Below are positions 1-11,286 of a stretch of DNA of 64,000 bases, piece by piece. The position numbers were made by a program, and so were the translations under genes. The DNA comes from Siphonodentalium dalli (taxonomy: Eukaryota > Mollusca > Scaphopoda > Gadilida > Siphonodentaliidae), in NCBI GenBank assembly GCA_032622095.1, contig CP136069.1, forward strand, positions 123,492,126-123,556,125. Direction: 5' to 3'. The notes below the pieces were generated by a model. The model had not been told where the DNA came from and searched no databases. It saw nothing but the letters and a program-made list of their open reading frames with translations. Position 1 is the stretch's first letter. Each line of letters opens with the position of its first letter.

Positions 1-26
1 TTCTTATTTGTGAATTAAGAACTTAC

Positions 27-122
27 GCAACAACTTTTGTAGAATCTTGCAGGTCTGACTCAAACAGAAGAACGTATAGACATGTAAAACTAGCTATGAC
101 TGCATGCACAGATGAGACGACC
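27..122 (-). CDS. TLCD4: TLCD4 (TMEM56) coding exon, TLC domain start (partial gene)
   Basis: This 96-nt exon has a TTTTCAG acceptor ending at 123 and a GC/GTAAGT donor at 26-21. Its first base completes the Arg codon split by the donor of the exon at 6855-7047 (CG|G). The translation begins R-VVSSVHAVIASFTCLYV and continues LLFESDL, which matches from memory the vertebrate TLCD4 segment following the EWNSR motif (VVSTCHSL..., LYIFLFDE). It encodes the start of the TLC (TRAM-LAG1-CLN8) membrane domain, with one hydrophobic helix followed by an acidic loop. The exon ends in phase 2. The remaining exons must lie left of the window. TLCD4 is a multi-pass membrane protein whose biochemical role is poorly known. 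Phase, splice sites and motif order all agree, so I am confident. Confidence 0.85.
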
Positions 123-299
123 CTGAAAACCAATACAAATGTCATTACCATTGAAATTCATGTTATTGACACAGAAGTCGAGTATCATTGCACTTTTGTT
201 GAGCAGTACCTGGCCATGGTATGGCCCTTTAAACTTAAATGGGACATGTCAGGTTTCTCTCGACAAAATTATGAGTTTCAAATATCTGTCATGATCATC

Positions 300-1580
300 A
301 CTTAAGAACAAATTCATGGCATGTCGTCTATCCTCTGGCTGTGCTGAGCAATCAATCAAGACATTAGTTAATTGAGGGCTTTTGTCTATACAAATGGCTA
401 ATCGACTATACCGACCATTGTTCTTACAAACTAAAACTCAGAAAAGATGAATGCTATTCCAGGACTGTCAAAACGAATGAGTTCTCAGCCACCATCAAAC
501 ATTAATTATTATTTCATGCAAACCACAGAAGCACGCTTGGCAGCAAGATATACATCTGTAATCGAAGGGGTTGCAATCCTGGCAGGATGCCGACATATGT
601 ACTGTCAATGTATGTGCATTCTGATGAATAACTTATCTATCTATCTAAGTCAACACCAATTTTAAAGTCTGGTTTACGAACATCTGGTAAAAAAAAAGTA
701 GATGCAGGAGGGAATAAAAAATATTATAAAAAGTTTCTAATCAACCAATAAACAGAAAATAGCAAATCGTGTGAAATTTTACATGATTTGTGAAATACAT
801 CTTATTTCAGTTTTCCGACACTATCTTGTAGGCTAATTTCGTATTACCTCGGTTTTTGTTCCAAGTTACATATAAAGATATCTTTGCATACAAATACCAT
901 AGTGGGAATGGCTGCTTTATATCTATTGAAAGAGTTAGTGATGAAAAGTTAGAATGTCTGCATGTTTAAGCATACTAATAAATGTTTAGTTTTTTTGCAA
1001 CTTTGTGAAAAAAGTTGTAGGTGATGTTCGTAAATCAGACATTAAAATTGTTGTAGCCAAAAGTAGTAAAACAGGATTTCACTATCTCCCATGATGACAT
1101 AAATCAGAACAACTTTTCCAAGTCCCATCCTGACCTGGAATTTCGAAGAATTGTAAGAGCACTGCATATCGACTGTAAGCCTGAATTGGTTTGTTAGTGA
1201 ATGAATATAATATATAAGATTCTATAAAAACAAGACAGTCAATGACTGTGGGGTCGCTCACCAGACTGCAAAGACTGATAAGACTGGGACTCTGGAGACC
1301 AAAACAGTCAGCACTTTTCATAATCACTTTAAAAGAAGTAGATTTAAACAGGATATGTGGCTAGAGAGACTTCAAGTATGTACCAGTAGCTTGGTGAAAA
1401 TCCACCTTGAAATTGCCAACTGTACACTACTGATCACCCCCTCCTCCAGCTCAACAAGTCCCCTCCCGACCGGGCTCCAGACTCCCAAGTCTTAGGTTGG
1501 AATTTCACAACTGACACCTCAAACTTTCTCAATTGTTGGAAATTTCCAATCTCACAAGCGCCTTTTTCTAAAACCATTTA
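300..1580. other. TLCD4 intron sequence without recognisable feature
   Basis: This stretch lies in the TLCD4 intron between the exons at 27-122 and 6855-7047. I see ordinary AT-rich sequence, no long reading frame with familiar content and no terminal inverted repeats. Confidence 0.4.
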
Positions 1581-1585
1581 AACAT

Positions 1586-2230
1586 GTTTGAAGCCCAATT
1601 ATCCATGGACCCAAAACACAATACATGTATGTCAGACCAATCAGTCAGGTGGTTCCAAGGTAGATGTTTTAATGAATTTGGTATTTCGATGATTTTATTG
1701 GACACAAAAGTGTTAACTCCCCATAGCCTGCCATTTCTTGACAGGTTGACCTCATTTTAACAAATCTGAATCTCAGTCACTAAAGGATCCCCCTGATTCC
1801 TCCATACGATATGTAAGCTAAATAGTCCAAACTCTCTTGAGAAGACATTTTAAGAATTACTATAGAGACATATAGTTATGTCCCTGGTCCCACCCTATAA
1901 CCTGATGACCCCATCTGAATAAATTTGAATCCCAGACACCAAAGAACCCTTCATACATATCATAAATATCAGTAATATAGACCTGATGGTCCTTGTGAAG
2001 GAAGCATATTAAGAGGGAAACTGTCCTTCGCTTGGCCCCTATTTGACCAGGTGACCCCATTAAAAAAAATCTGAATTGCAGTCAAGGAAGAACATTCCAT
2101 TCTATATAAGCCAACTAGTTCTTGCAAACATATTTTAAGAATTACTATGTAGTGAAATAGTTAAGTCTCTTGCTCTGCCCTTATTTGACTTTGTGATCCC
2201 ATTTTCACAAATCTGATAAGGATAAGAATT
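1586..2230 (+). repeat. Decayed copy of the 4.4-kb-type element (~165-bp units)
   Basis: Several degenerate units repeat the phrases 'tgaccccatctgaa..aaatctgaat', 'cagtcac..aaggatcc' and 'ttaagaattactat'. These are the same phrases, in the same order, as the units at 4372-4792 and 9906-10258. No GGAC microsatellite or terminal stem-loop remains here, so this is a truncated and old copy. Confidence 0.5.
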
Positions 2231-2402
2231 AAGTTCCCCAGTTGAAGTTGGTGATATTCACCCATTGGGCACCTCATTTATGAATTTTATCTTCTGCAAA
2301 TTATGGGATATAGAAACTTCCTAGAAGGGAAATTTAACTAACAACAATGTAAATTTGATACTATAGATACTTCCCAGAAGATGAGGCCTAAGCAGAATGA
2401 GG
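2226..2402 (+). repeat. ~165-bp direct repeat, copy 1 (partner at 3532-3699)
   Basis: The run from 'ttccccagttgaagttggtgatgt' through 'gaggcctaagcagaatgag' occurs here and again at 3532-3699 with few changes, in the same orientation. The two copies flank the 859-bp hAT-like insertion at 2410-3268 and hairpin MITEs. They look like two copies of one dispersed repeat whose end carries the GCAGAATGAGGTCC motif. Confidence 0.65.
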
Positions 2403-2409
2403 TCTCCAG

Positions 2410-3268
2410 CAGGGACCAGCCGATAGGGCGACTTGGGCGACTTCTTCGCCCTAGCGCCGTCCGCTTCGCCTTATTTTTGCAGTCGGGCGAAGTTCAAGTC
2501 GCCCTAAAAATTCCAAAGTTGACTGACGAAATTCGGCAAAATGTCCCAAATAATTTATGATAATTTACAACTGTCAACTGTGATTGCACACAATACTCCA
2601 CTATCAGGGTGTATCATGGTGTTATAAAACAATTAACACCTGTAATGCTCCAATCTGGAAGCATGTTGACAACGGAGTCTGATTACTGGTAGCTGTGAAA
2701 ACATCGTCGGGCCTCAAGTGTTAATCTGGTTGTTGTTATTTTTAGATTACCGTGATTACCACAATTTACAATGAAGATTACAACTCACACCTCTCACAAT
2801 GTGTCAATTCATCACTCCCTCTATGGAGTTTGGTTAAAGAAATTTTAAAACAAATTCATTTGTGAAGCATATTAAAATTTCGAACGGGATTACTAACAGA
2901 GCGCAGTAAAAGTGTTGATAAATATTGTTGGCATTTTTAACAACCCGAAAAATATGAAATAAAATCCTGTCATTCTCTAACAATTACGATATAAAATGCT
3001 GCTATCCTCTCACAATTATGTTTGGGTATTATTAATAGTTATTAGGGTCATGAAGTGAACATAATGACTCCATATTTCAACCATTGTTTCATAAGTTTAA
3101 TTGACATATTTCATCTCTCCTATTTTCGTTCTATAGCGACTCCTGTCGTAGTACTGATCAATTTAAATTTTGTAGACTCACTTCGCCCTATAGAACGGCC
3201 ACTTCGCCTTATTTTTATAGTAGGGCGAAGTCATTTCGCCCTGAAAATCTGGTCTAGGCTGGTCCCTG
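2410..3268. mobile_element. Non-autonomous hAT-type transposon with 8-bp target duplication
   Basis: The 859-bp element begins CAGGGACCAGCC and ends GGCTGGTCCCTG, a perfect 12-bp terminal inverted repeat. It is flanked by a perfect 8-bp direct repeat GTCTCCAG at 2402-2409 and 3269-3276, as expected for hAT insertions. Subterminal sequences with GGGCGAAGT/ACTTCGCCC also form inverted repeats. No transposase reading frame is visible. It is inserted into a MITE whose GCAGAATGAGGT arm lies just to the left and whose 'agagggtgaattt' part resumes to the right, so the insertion is nested. Confidence 0.8.
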
Positions 3269-3424
3269 GTCTCCAGAGGGTGAATTTGGTGATGCTAGCC
3301 TGCTGTGCGGGATAGCATCACAAAAAGCGTGTCTGTTTCTACATTGTGCATGCCTGGCCTCAAGCAACACAATGTATTATACAATCAAGCCTTGAAATAG
3401 TGTGATAGTGTGTCTGTCATTTGC

Positions 3425-3489
3425 AGAATGAGGTCCCCAGAGGGTGAATTTAGTGATGCTAAATTCACCCTCTGGGGACCTCATTCTGA
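3425..3489. mobile_element. Hairpin MITE with GCAGAATGAGGTCC arms
   Basis: A near-perfect 65-bp palindrome: CAGAATGAGGTCCCCAGAGG, a short centre, then its reverse complement. Related copies with the same arms occur at 3735-3832, 5168-5251 and 5458-5508, and a split copy surrounds the hAT insertion at 2410-3268. Loop lengths vary between copies, which is typical of a small foldback family. Confidence 0.6.
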
Positions 3490-3531
3490 TAAGGCCCTCA
3501 ACTGCTATGGAAGATCTAGAATAAAATTGAA

Positions 3532-3840
3532 TTTCCCCAGTTGAAGTTGGTGATGTTCACACATTGGGCACCTCAATTATGAATTTTATCTTCTGCAAAT
3601 TAGGGGATATAGAAACTTCCTAGAAGGGAAATTTAACTAAACAACAATGTAAATTTGATACTATAGATACTTCCCAGAAGATGAGGCCTAAGCAGAATGA
3701 GATCTTGAGACTCTAGATACTTCCCAGAAGATGAGGCCTAAGCAGAATAAGGTTCTCAGAGGGTGTATTTGGTTATGCTAGCCTGCTGTGTGGAGCAACA
3801 TAAATTCACCCTCTGGGAACCTCATTCTACAAATGCCAGA
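3532..3840. repeat. Repeat copy 2 plus adjoining GCAGAATGAGGT hairpin
   Basis: 3532-3699 repeats 2226-2402 in the same orientation. It is followed by a short local duplication of 'tactatagatacttcccagaag'-type sequence and a hairpin whose arms are the GCAGAATGAGGT type (3735-3832). Confidence 0.55.
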
Positions 3841-4239
3841 CACTCTTAATTCAAACTTGGAGAAAATGAAATTAATCTGATTTTAATGACCACTGAGTGA
3901 TAATGTAAACAACAAGGGTGCTTCATTGATAACACCATTAATCTCATTTAAATTACAAATGACATGAATTACACTCTCTGGGGATAGCATAGCAGTTGTT
4001 ATCTACCCATCTGCCAGTTGTATAAACATCTGTCCATCAGAGCACATGGGTGGCTTGCTGTAGTAGAGAATACAAGGATTAAAGTAATTTACTGAACATT
4101 TCTGTACATCTGTCTGTTCCTGATTTCGCCCAAACCCCTGATTTCAACCAAATATAGTGGAGTGACTAGAGGTACCCCCCTCCCCTCCCAAAGATGTAAT
4201 GTCATAGGTTCTTCAAAATTTTAATGAGTTTTTTTTTAT

Positions 4240-4312
4240 TTTATTTAAAAATAAAATATTTTATTTAATAAAAAAAAATTATTTATTAAAAATAAAATAT
4301 ATATATATATTT
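4240..4312. repeat. AT-rich simple sequence
   Basis: Low-complexity A/T runs ending in an (AT)n tract. No other signal is seen in it. Confidence 0.8.
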
Positions 4313-4371
4313 ATTTGTTTTGGTTAAATTGAGCAATAAGTTAAATTGAAATTTTTTTTTAAAAATTCAGA

Positions 4372-4792
4372 TTTATGTCCATAGCCCACCCACATTTGAC
4401 CCAGTGACCTCATTTGAACAAATCTGAACCACAGTCACCCAAGGTACCCTCATACCAAATATGAACCCATTCGGCCCGACAAGTTCAGAAAAGAAGTCGT
4501 TTTAAGAATTACTATGTGGAAAAATAGTTATGGTCCTGACATCAAAACTATTTGACTTGGTGACCTCATTTGAACAAATCTGAATGAGAGTCACCTAGGG
4601 AACATCCACACCAAATATGAACCAATTCGGTATGATGGTTTCAGAGGAGAAGATGTTTTTTAAAAAGTTGACGGACGAACGGACGGACGGACGGACAGAC
4701 GGACGCACAACGGACGAGCACGGACGGACGACGGACGAGGAGTGATGACTATAGCTCCACCGGAGACATCGTCTCAGGTGAGCTAAAAACAC
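4372..4792 (+). mobile_element. Tandem-core element with GGAC microsatellite and 3' stem-loop (family B)
   Basis: About two units of ~165 bp ('tttgacccagtgacctcatt', 'accaaatatgaaccc', 'ttaagaattactatg') are followed by a GGAC-type microsatellite (4672-4735). The end is AGCTCCACCGGAGA, a 5-nt loop, then TCTCAGGTGAGCT, a terminal stem-loop. The same three parts in the same order are seen in the pearl-like elements and at 9906-10258. The layout (tandem core, microsatellite, 3' hairpin) is that described for Helentron-associated and bivalve pearl elements; class membership is inferred. No coding capacity is visible. Confidence 0.65.
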
Positions 4793-5167
4793 ACCACTTT
4801 GTATGAGACTGTACATAAAGGGCTGTATTTACTATTGATATTATATATGATCGAAAGTTCGACTGTTGAGATCCAATGGCAGAATTCACAAAAGAAAGAA
4901 TGCGGAAAAAGTCAAACATTCATCATTATTCATACTGTATCAATACAGCCCTCTTAATTCAGATTGTTTAGCTTCGGCAATCTGCTATGGCAACCCTTTG
5001 CCATTGCCCAGTTTGCTTCAGCAAATGGCTTCGTCATTGCTGTATCCAATTATGAGGGCTTATCGATACATGATAAGAACCCAACAGAAAATATGAACCC
5101 TGATAACTATCTGAAAGTTGACATATTTGTTCCTGTCCAAGCCTGAGTTTAGTGTGCCTGTCATTTG

Positions 5168-5508
5168 CAGAATGAGGTCCACTGAGGGTGAATATAGTGA
5201 CGCTATCCAGCATTGAGGGCTAGCATCCCCTCTGGGGACCTCATTCTGCTTTGGCCTCATCTTCTCTGGAAAGTTACTCTATTATCAAATTTATATAGAA
5301 ACTTTTTCACATAGATTGTATATCTGTTTTAGTTTAGTTTCTCTATATCCCCAAATTGGCATGCAACATACTGCATAATCAATGGATGTACATCACAATA
5401 TTCACCATGCGGGAACTTCAATCTGAGTCTATGTGTCTCATAGCAGATGAGGCCATGCAGAATGAGGTCCTCAGAGGGTGAATTTGGTGAGGACCTCATT
5501 ATGCAAAT
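5168..5508. mobile_element. Two GCAGAATGAGGTCC hairpin MITE copies
   Basis: Arms of the GCAGAATGAGGTCC type pair at 5168-5251 (larger loop) and at 5458-5508 (tight hairpin, right arm with one change). Both match the palindrome at 3425-3489. Confidence 0.55.
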
Positions 5509-5720
5509 GACAGGCACACTAAACTCAAGGCTTGGTCACAAAGTTGATGGACAATAATTGCTTACAACATAAATAAGACAAAGTCTGCTTGCAGTTGCAA
5601 ATGCATACAAGTTTCTACTGCAAACTTGATTTAAATTATAAATTAATATAACAAAATAATAGTTGTTTGCCACCAACTCCAAGGTGAGAAAAAACATTCA
5701 AAATTCAATCAGATCACCGA

Positions 5721-6719
5721 ATGAAAGTGTCAATGACACTGTAGCTCAACTTGGGAAGGAGTTAATATTTTGCTGAGCAATGAATAGAACGATAAAGAAG
5801 GAAAGTAAAAAAGTTACAGTAAAGGTCTTGTATTGTGTAGATGAAATAATTTTCATTTCAAAGATTTCACCAATGATGGCTCCCATCTAAATGTTATCCA
5901 AAACATGCCTGTAAATTTTCTAAACAATTCTCCAATAAATGCAGGCTGCAGTATGTGCCAATGGATTCATTTACAAAACATTTCTTCAATATATGGTGGC
6001 TGCAGGGTGTGCCGAATGATTCAAATTTGAAATAAAAGATGGCTGCTGGTGGCCATGTTTTAAAAAAATTTCAGAAATAATCGATGGCTCCCATCCAGAG
6101 GTCACCCCAAAAATCCATTTGAAGTTTAGTGATAATCGGATGAGGGATGTGGCCTGTAGGCTGTGCCGAAGGATTTAGTCATCAAAGAGTAAAATCCAAG
6201 ATGGCTGCCATGTTTTTTATCAAATTTCGGAAATAATCTATGGCTCCCATCTAGAGGTCACCCCGAAGAGTCATAAGAAGTTTAGTGGCGATCAGATGAG
6301 GGATGTGGTCTGTTGGGTGTGCCAAAGAATTTAGTCATGCAAAGAGTAAAATTCAAGATGGCTGCTGGCGCCATGTTTTTCATTGAAAATCGCAAAATGT
6401 TGACAGCTCCCATCTAGAGGCGATTCTAAACATGCATGTAAATTTTCAAAACATTTCTTCAATAAATGCAGGCTGCAGGGTGTGCCGATGGATTCACTTT
6501 TGAAATCCAAAATGGCTGCCAGAGGCTATGTTTTTTAACAAATTTCAAAATATTGATGGCTAGAGGTCACCCCAAAGATCCATATGAAGTTTAGTGATGA
6601 TCAGATGAGAGATGTGGCCTGTAGGTTGAGCCAAAGGAAATTGCTCACAGACACATGCATGCACAACGGACACCAACCCATGGCTATAGCTCAAGCTTGA
6701 CATCGTCAAGTTGAGCTAA
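5721..6719 (+). mobile_element. Pearl/Helentron-like tandem-core element, old copy (E1)
   Basis: It starts with the family's 5' module ATGAAAGTGTCAATGACACT followed by GTAGCTCAACTT, and ends with ACGGACACC..GCCATGGC..TAGCTC..GAGCTAA, the 3' module. Between them are about four diverged units of ~165 bp carrying 'aagatggctgc..ggccatgttttt' and 'ggatttagtcat..aaagagtaaaat'. TAGCTCAACTT at the 5' end and AAGTTGAGCTA at the 3' end are inverted to each other (subterminal inverted repeats). Unit divergence makes this the oldest full copy in the window. No coding capacity is seen. Confidence 0.75.
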
Positions 6720-6854
6720 ACATGGTTATGCAGGTACAATCAAATATGACCTAATTTATAGAATTTAGAGAGTTTGGATATTACATGATATTGCCACTAA
6801 ATGTTTTTGGGAAAACCTGCAGGTTTAATAAAAGCCAGAAATGTAACAACTAAC

Positions 6855-7047
6855 CGTGTGTTCCATTCTATCTTCTTTTCGAATGGAAGTTTCTTGTAAC
6901 CAAGACATAACTTTGATGATATTTTTGGACTGATATCTTTGTAGAGATATGAGAAGAAGATAAAACTCAGCCCAATTGCTGGCGTGTAATAAGCGTTGAA
7001 CCTAGTGACATCAGTGACCCCCATCCGTTGTCACCTTAATATCATAC
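6855..7047 (-). CDS. TLCD4: TLCD4 (TMEM56) first coding exon
   Basis: The exon has a pyrimidine-rich acceptor (TTATTATTACAG, ending at 7048) and a CG/GTTAGT donor at 6854. The first 23 nt are untranslated and the ATG is at 7024-7022; the 56 codons to the donor end in phase 2. Residues ~11-28 (AYYTPAIGLSFIFFSYLY) form a membrane segment. They are followed by a lysine-rich loop and LPFEKKIEWNT, which matches the vertebrate TLCD4 hallmark SFKKKIEWNSR. The split Arg codon is completed by the exon at 27-122. Reading past the donor gives a short frame that loses similarity, which supports this splice site. The protein belongs to the TLC-domain family (TRAM, LAG1, CLN8 fold) of ER/Golgi membrane proteins; its exact function is not established. 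Confidence 0.88.
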
Positions 7048-7396
7048 CTGTAATAATAAAATAAAATAAAATCTGAAAAGTAGCATACTATGATACATAT
7101 TGATATACAAAGCCCTAGTTGTGACGGTTTTAATATATTATGATGTCTATAATTTGTAATCATTTTTAAAAAAGACTTTGCAATTGAATATTTTATTTAC
7201 GCCAATGACTAATCGACTATACCGACCATTGTTTTTAAATCTGCAAATGTAAAGTGCCAAAATCATATGTATGTTTAAATACCAAAATGTATCAGCAGCA
7301 TGTGGTTCATCATAACAATGGGATGGATTGACAAAAGGCCAAAAAAATACATTTGTATTGAGATAATTTCCGTTGTGATTTTCCTGCTGACCATAT

Positions 7397-7420
7397 TGTA
7401 ACCACCCCCCCCCCCCCCCT
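7397..7420. repeat. Poly-C tract
   Basis: A run of about 17 C residues, interrupted early by A. It is a simple repeat and prone to assembly error. Confidence 0.8.
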
Positions 7421-7611
7421 TTCCCTCAACTCAAGTTTTGTTCATGGTTTTCCAGTTTTCAAGAAATCTTTTTGGAAAAAATATCTTCATTTTCAATGTT
7501 TCATAACAATTATTTGAGTTCTCAGTCAAATCATTGTATTTAGTACAATTTAGTCTTGCAGATAAATAAAAGACATGAAAATGCCATAACACTATGTCAA
7601 AATAAACAGAT

Positions 7612-7905
7612 AAATTAAAGACATATCATGGACTTCTTCGGGTACATGAAATTGATATGATTGTACTCAGGTGCACTGTCAATCTGGGGAATGTAGCATT
7701 CTACTAACATCGCCAAAAATTCAAAAGAAATCGAATATACTACTCCATAGAAAACATTGTCTGAACTACGCTCAATTGTAAATATTTACATCTCGATTCG
7801 GGACTCAACTATCGACAATAAACTAATACAAATAATTGCGCCATCGAGAGTCATTGCATTTAATTAATTATATAAGAGCACAGAGGGACATGCACACACC
7901 TGTAT
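7612..7905 (+). repeat. ~290-bp dispersed repeat, copy 1 (partner at 40288-40575)
   Basis: Colinear matches to 40288-40575 include 'aaagacatat.atggactt', 'cattctactaacatcgcc', 'actccatagaaaaca', 'ctcaattgtaaatatt' and 'gagtca..gcattt..ttaat.atataag'. Overall similarity is moderate (I estimate about 70-75%). Neither copy shows clear terminal repeats or a poly-A tail, so the class is unknown. Confidence 0.65.
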
Positions 7906-7942
7906 GCTAGGCCTTATAGATGCCTGGATGGATTGATAACGT

Positions 7943-8189
7943 TTAACCCTTTCTTTACTAAATACTTATTGACGAGTAGTTCAGATAATAGGCGTTTGTT
8001 GAACTTATTATCTGAACATTTCCCACCAATGAATATGAATGCTTCTGCACTTGAATTATCTTTTCATCTGTCTTTTGTCTGCTTTATTACCTGAACTGGC
8101 TGAACATCCCTCCAAATGAATAACTAGATCATTCCAATGGACACTGATATGGCTGAATGGGAGAATCCATCCAGTACAGAAAGGGTTAA
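7943..8189. mobile_element. MITE with TTAACCCTTTCTTTACTA-type inverted ends
   Basis: The left end TTAACCCTTTCTTTACT is the inverted match of the right end GTACAGAAAGGGTTAA. Inside is a hairpin-forming 'gttcagataataggcgtttgttgaacttattatctgaac' type motif. Other copies are at 28657-28886 and, less complete, at 8529-8760 and 60640-60823. Confidence 0.65.
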
Positions 8190-8255
8190 TACAGTATACT
8201 GGTTATACATGTAATAACGATCTCTTCGCGGCTAGTGAAACAACAACAATGCATT

Positions 8256-8528
8256 CAAGGTACTCAATCTGATTAGACGCTCCTAAATTACTATTTCTTT
8301 GGTTTTGGGGGTAAAAAATAATTAAACTATTCGAGTCGAGGAATCCACCCATCAAAGCTCAGAGAGATTAGATATCAATTTTTGAAATTAATTAATTTTT
8401 GGAGATGTGGGCCACAAGTTGGGAGAACCAGTGCTCAAAACGGACAAATTGCGGGTGTAAGATGGATAACTCGAAAAACAAGTGGCTATACACTGAGCTT
8501 TGATGGGTGGGTTCCTCGACTCGAATCA
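8256..8528. repeat. Rearranged copy of the repeat at 62121-62547
   Basis: It opens with 'aaggtactcaatctgat.agacg' like 62121 onward. It also contains the motif GAGCTTTGATGGGTGG followed by TTCCTCGACTCGAATC twice in opposite orientations (about 8331-8357 inverted, 8491-8525 direct). At 62479-62513 the same motif occurs once. The inverted duplication suggests a foldback derivative. Confidence 0.5.
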
Positions 8529-8760
8529 AACAGAAATTGTCTATTATTTACCTGGAGGGATGTTCAGGAAATGTAACCAGACAGACGAAACAGATAATAC
8601 AAGCTAGTGCACAAGGAATTCTACTAATTGATGGATATGTTCAGATAAAAGTTCAACAAACAACCTACATGTATATAGTCATTTGTTGAACTTATTATCT
8701 GAAGATTTCTTACTTCTAAGGGAACTACTTGTCAATGAGCATTTAGTAAAGAAAGGGTTA
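8529..8760. mobile_element. Partial MITE copy of the 7943-8189 family
   Basis: It carries the 'ggagggatgttcaggaaatg' and 'gttgaacttattatctgaa' motifs and ends TAGTAAAGAAAGGGTTA. The opposite end is fused to the preceding repeat, so it is incomplete. Confidence 0.5.
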
Positions 8761-9295
8761 CATAAGTTGTTGAGACAATTAAAATATGGATTCCTGCACA
8801 CATTTATCAAGCTCACCATACAAGATGCTAAATGTTTCCACTTCCACAGCACACACTAAAATCGCTGTCAAAACTAAAAAAAAATTTAAATAACTGACAA
8901 TCCACAATCTACTGGCTTAGAATAGTGAATGACTGAAATCCATTAGTAAACAAAAGCAGGCCACGTACAAAGCGTAAACAAGCTTATCAGTGCACAAATA
9001 AAGACATATGTGGCAAAATGTGAACTTTGTTCTGTTTAGTAAAACCACCACCCGGCTAGTTCAAACTTTGACCACATGATTATCTAACAGGAAGACAGGG
9101 ACCCAAATAAATTGAACTGCAGATGATTAACTGTACTCCAATGTTGTTTAACCCTTAACCCTTTCAGTGCCAAGTCCGATTTTCTATCAACCCATATTTC
9201 CTTGATCATTTTTCAAATTTATTGATTATAATAATGTGATACATTGATGGAAAGAGCTCTAACATTTATTGATTATAATAATGTGATACATTGAT

Positions 9296-9560
9296 GGCAA
9301 ATATGTCATCCAAGGTAATTTCATACCAAATATAAGCAAAATAGGCCATTCTATTCTTGCATAGAAGACATATCATGAATTACTATGGAGAGAAAGAGTA
9401 ATGTAGCTGGCCTTGCACCTACTTGACCTGGTGACCCTGATTGAACAAATCTGAATCACACATCACGAAGGAGCCTCAATATTAGATATGAGCTAATTAG
9501 AGCTGGTGGTTCTTTCAAAGAACGCTTTTCAAGTTTGCCAATTATGTTCTAGTGAAGTGG
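9296..9560 (+). repeat. Decayed family B unit
   Basis: It contains 'ataccaaatataagcaa', 'gaattactatggag' and 'tgacctggtgaccctgattgaacaaatctgaatc', matching one and a half units of the elements at 4372 and 9906. No microsatellite or terminal hairpin is present. Just upstream, ~9212-9299 is a short tandem duplication of 'ttattgattataataatgtg'. Confidence 0.5.
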
Positions 9561-9905
9561 TGGATGTGGGATGGTTAAATGTCCTGTTGAAAGATATGAA
9601 CAATACATATGATAGATTGTTGTTGTAATTGGGAATTAATGACCTCTAGCAGATCTCCAGGTAATGTATATAAAAATGTCAGATTTCACTTGACATGTGT
9701 AGGTATACCCCGCATACAGTTAGAGCCAAAATAAATGCTTCTTATTAATAATTCACTGTCAAGAATTCGAGTAAATACATGTATTATTTTTGGGACCAGG
9801 GTGCCAGAAGCAGTGAACTTGAGTAAAGAGATAGGGGGCACAATATATATATTTATATATATATATATAATTGACCATGGAGTTACATAAAAAAAAAATT
9901 TAAAT

Positions 9906-10258
9906 ATTTTTTGGAGTTATGTCCCTGGCCCCGTCCACATTTGACCCAGTGACCTCATTTGAACAAATCTGAACCCCAGTCACCCAAGAATCCTTCATAC
10001 CAAATATGAACCCATTTGGCCTGATGGTATTTGAGAAGATGTTTAAAAGAATTACAATGGAGGAATAAAGTTATGGCCCTGCTTTCGCAACTATTTGACC
10101 CAGTGACCTCATTTGAACACCAAATATGAACCCATTCGGTCTTTTGGTTCCAGAGGAGAAGATGTTTAAAGAATTGTTGACGGATGGACGGATGGACAGA
10201 CGACGGACGAGGAGTGATGACTATAGCTCCACTGGAGATTTCGTCTCAGGTGAGCTAA
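9906..10258 (+). mobile_element. Tandem-core element, family B, second copy
   Basis: It begins 'ggccccgtccacatttgac' and carries about two ~165-bp units, a short GGAC microsatellite (10178-10207), and the terminal stem-loop AGCTCCACTGGAGA..TCTCAGGTGAGCT. It is colinear with 4372-4792. The AT dinucleotide run at about 9845-9870 sits just upstream. Confidence 0.65.
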
Positions 10259-10652
10259 AAAGTGGTGCCAGGAAGAGATTGACCATCTTTAAAACCACAT
10301 TTGTACTTTAAAATACAGTAGTAATGCCTTTTTGCCCCATCTCGGTCAAGTTTTGAAGATATCTTCTCCCTAAAATGTGCATGCCACTTCTCCCAATATT
10401 TGTCCCAGGAAGAAGTGACTTCTCTGAGGCTCTCTCTCTCTCATACACCACTACTAGTATGCGGTCTATCTCTTCTGGGCCCCAATTATAACAACAACAT
10501 AGGCATTAGAAATTCTGATTTCAAGACTTCAAATAGCTATTTTGTGAATAAAATACAGATAGAACTGAAGACAGAGTATATTGTTTGTCTATAAACTATA
10601 AAGGCATAATAAACGGATTATTGCGATCATAATTTGGGGTAAATGTCTTTGC

Positions 10653-10789
10653 TACAGTCATGCCCTAAGTAATCGACTCAGGGAGAGCTTTCCGATGAAT
10701 GGCAACAAGCCATATTTCCGACTAAATCCTGAAAAGTTACCCATAATTATGCTGTGGTTAAGGAGCTGATTACTTAGGGCATTACTGTA
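10653..10789. mobile_element. Short MITE, TACAGT..GCCCTAAGTAATC ends
   Basis: The left end TACAGTCATGCCCTAAGTAA and the right end, read inverted, TACAGTAATGCCCTAAGTAA pair with one mismatch. The 137-bp element has a second copy at 32160-32275 that shares 'gagctttc.gatgaatggcaac' and 'cgactaaatcctgaaaa'. Confidence 0.7.
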
Positions 10790-11286
10790 ATCTGCAATTT
10801 TCTTTGATGGAGGGTGCTAACAAGATAGAGTGCTCTGTTTGTAGGCTCTGAACAATTTCCCGTGGATTGCTGTTCTAATAATAGCCCCTAAAATTACCCC
10901 ATGAATAAATAAAATTTATATTAATTGATAGTAGTGCTTCCGGACAGCTGTCCTCGATTCATGACTATTATTTTATACCCTGGAATCAATATAAAACTTG
11001 CTGGGAAGAGACCCTCTTTAAAGTATATTTACTGATTAATGGTATTCTAACTCACTATAATGGTTTTATAAATGGGCTCTTATTATTATTATTATTATTA
11101 TTTATAAATGGGCTCTTATTATAATACTTATTGCATCATAGAAGGGTGATATAACTGGGCTGATGGTGTCATTGCCACAAGGCATCGATCGCATATGTAG
11201 CCAGCTTTTCAAATCGATCACAAATGGAGCTAGTTTTTTCAACCAATGTCATGAAATTGCCCAAGTTCTATTCCTATATAAACTTA

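Noticed and set aside
1085-1200. Possible plus-strand exon reading HDDINQNNFSKSHPDLEFRR
   Set aside because: It looks protein-like and has an AG before it, but I cannot place it in a family and there is no convincing donor at its end (several weak GTAAG-like sites).
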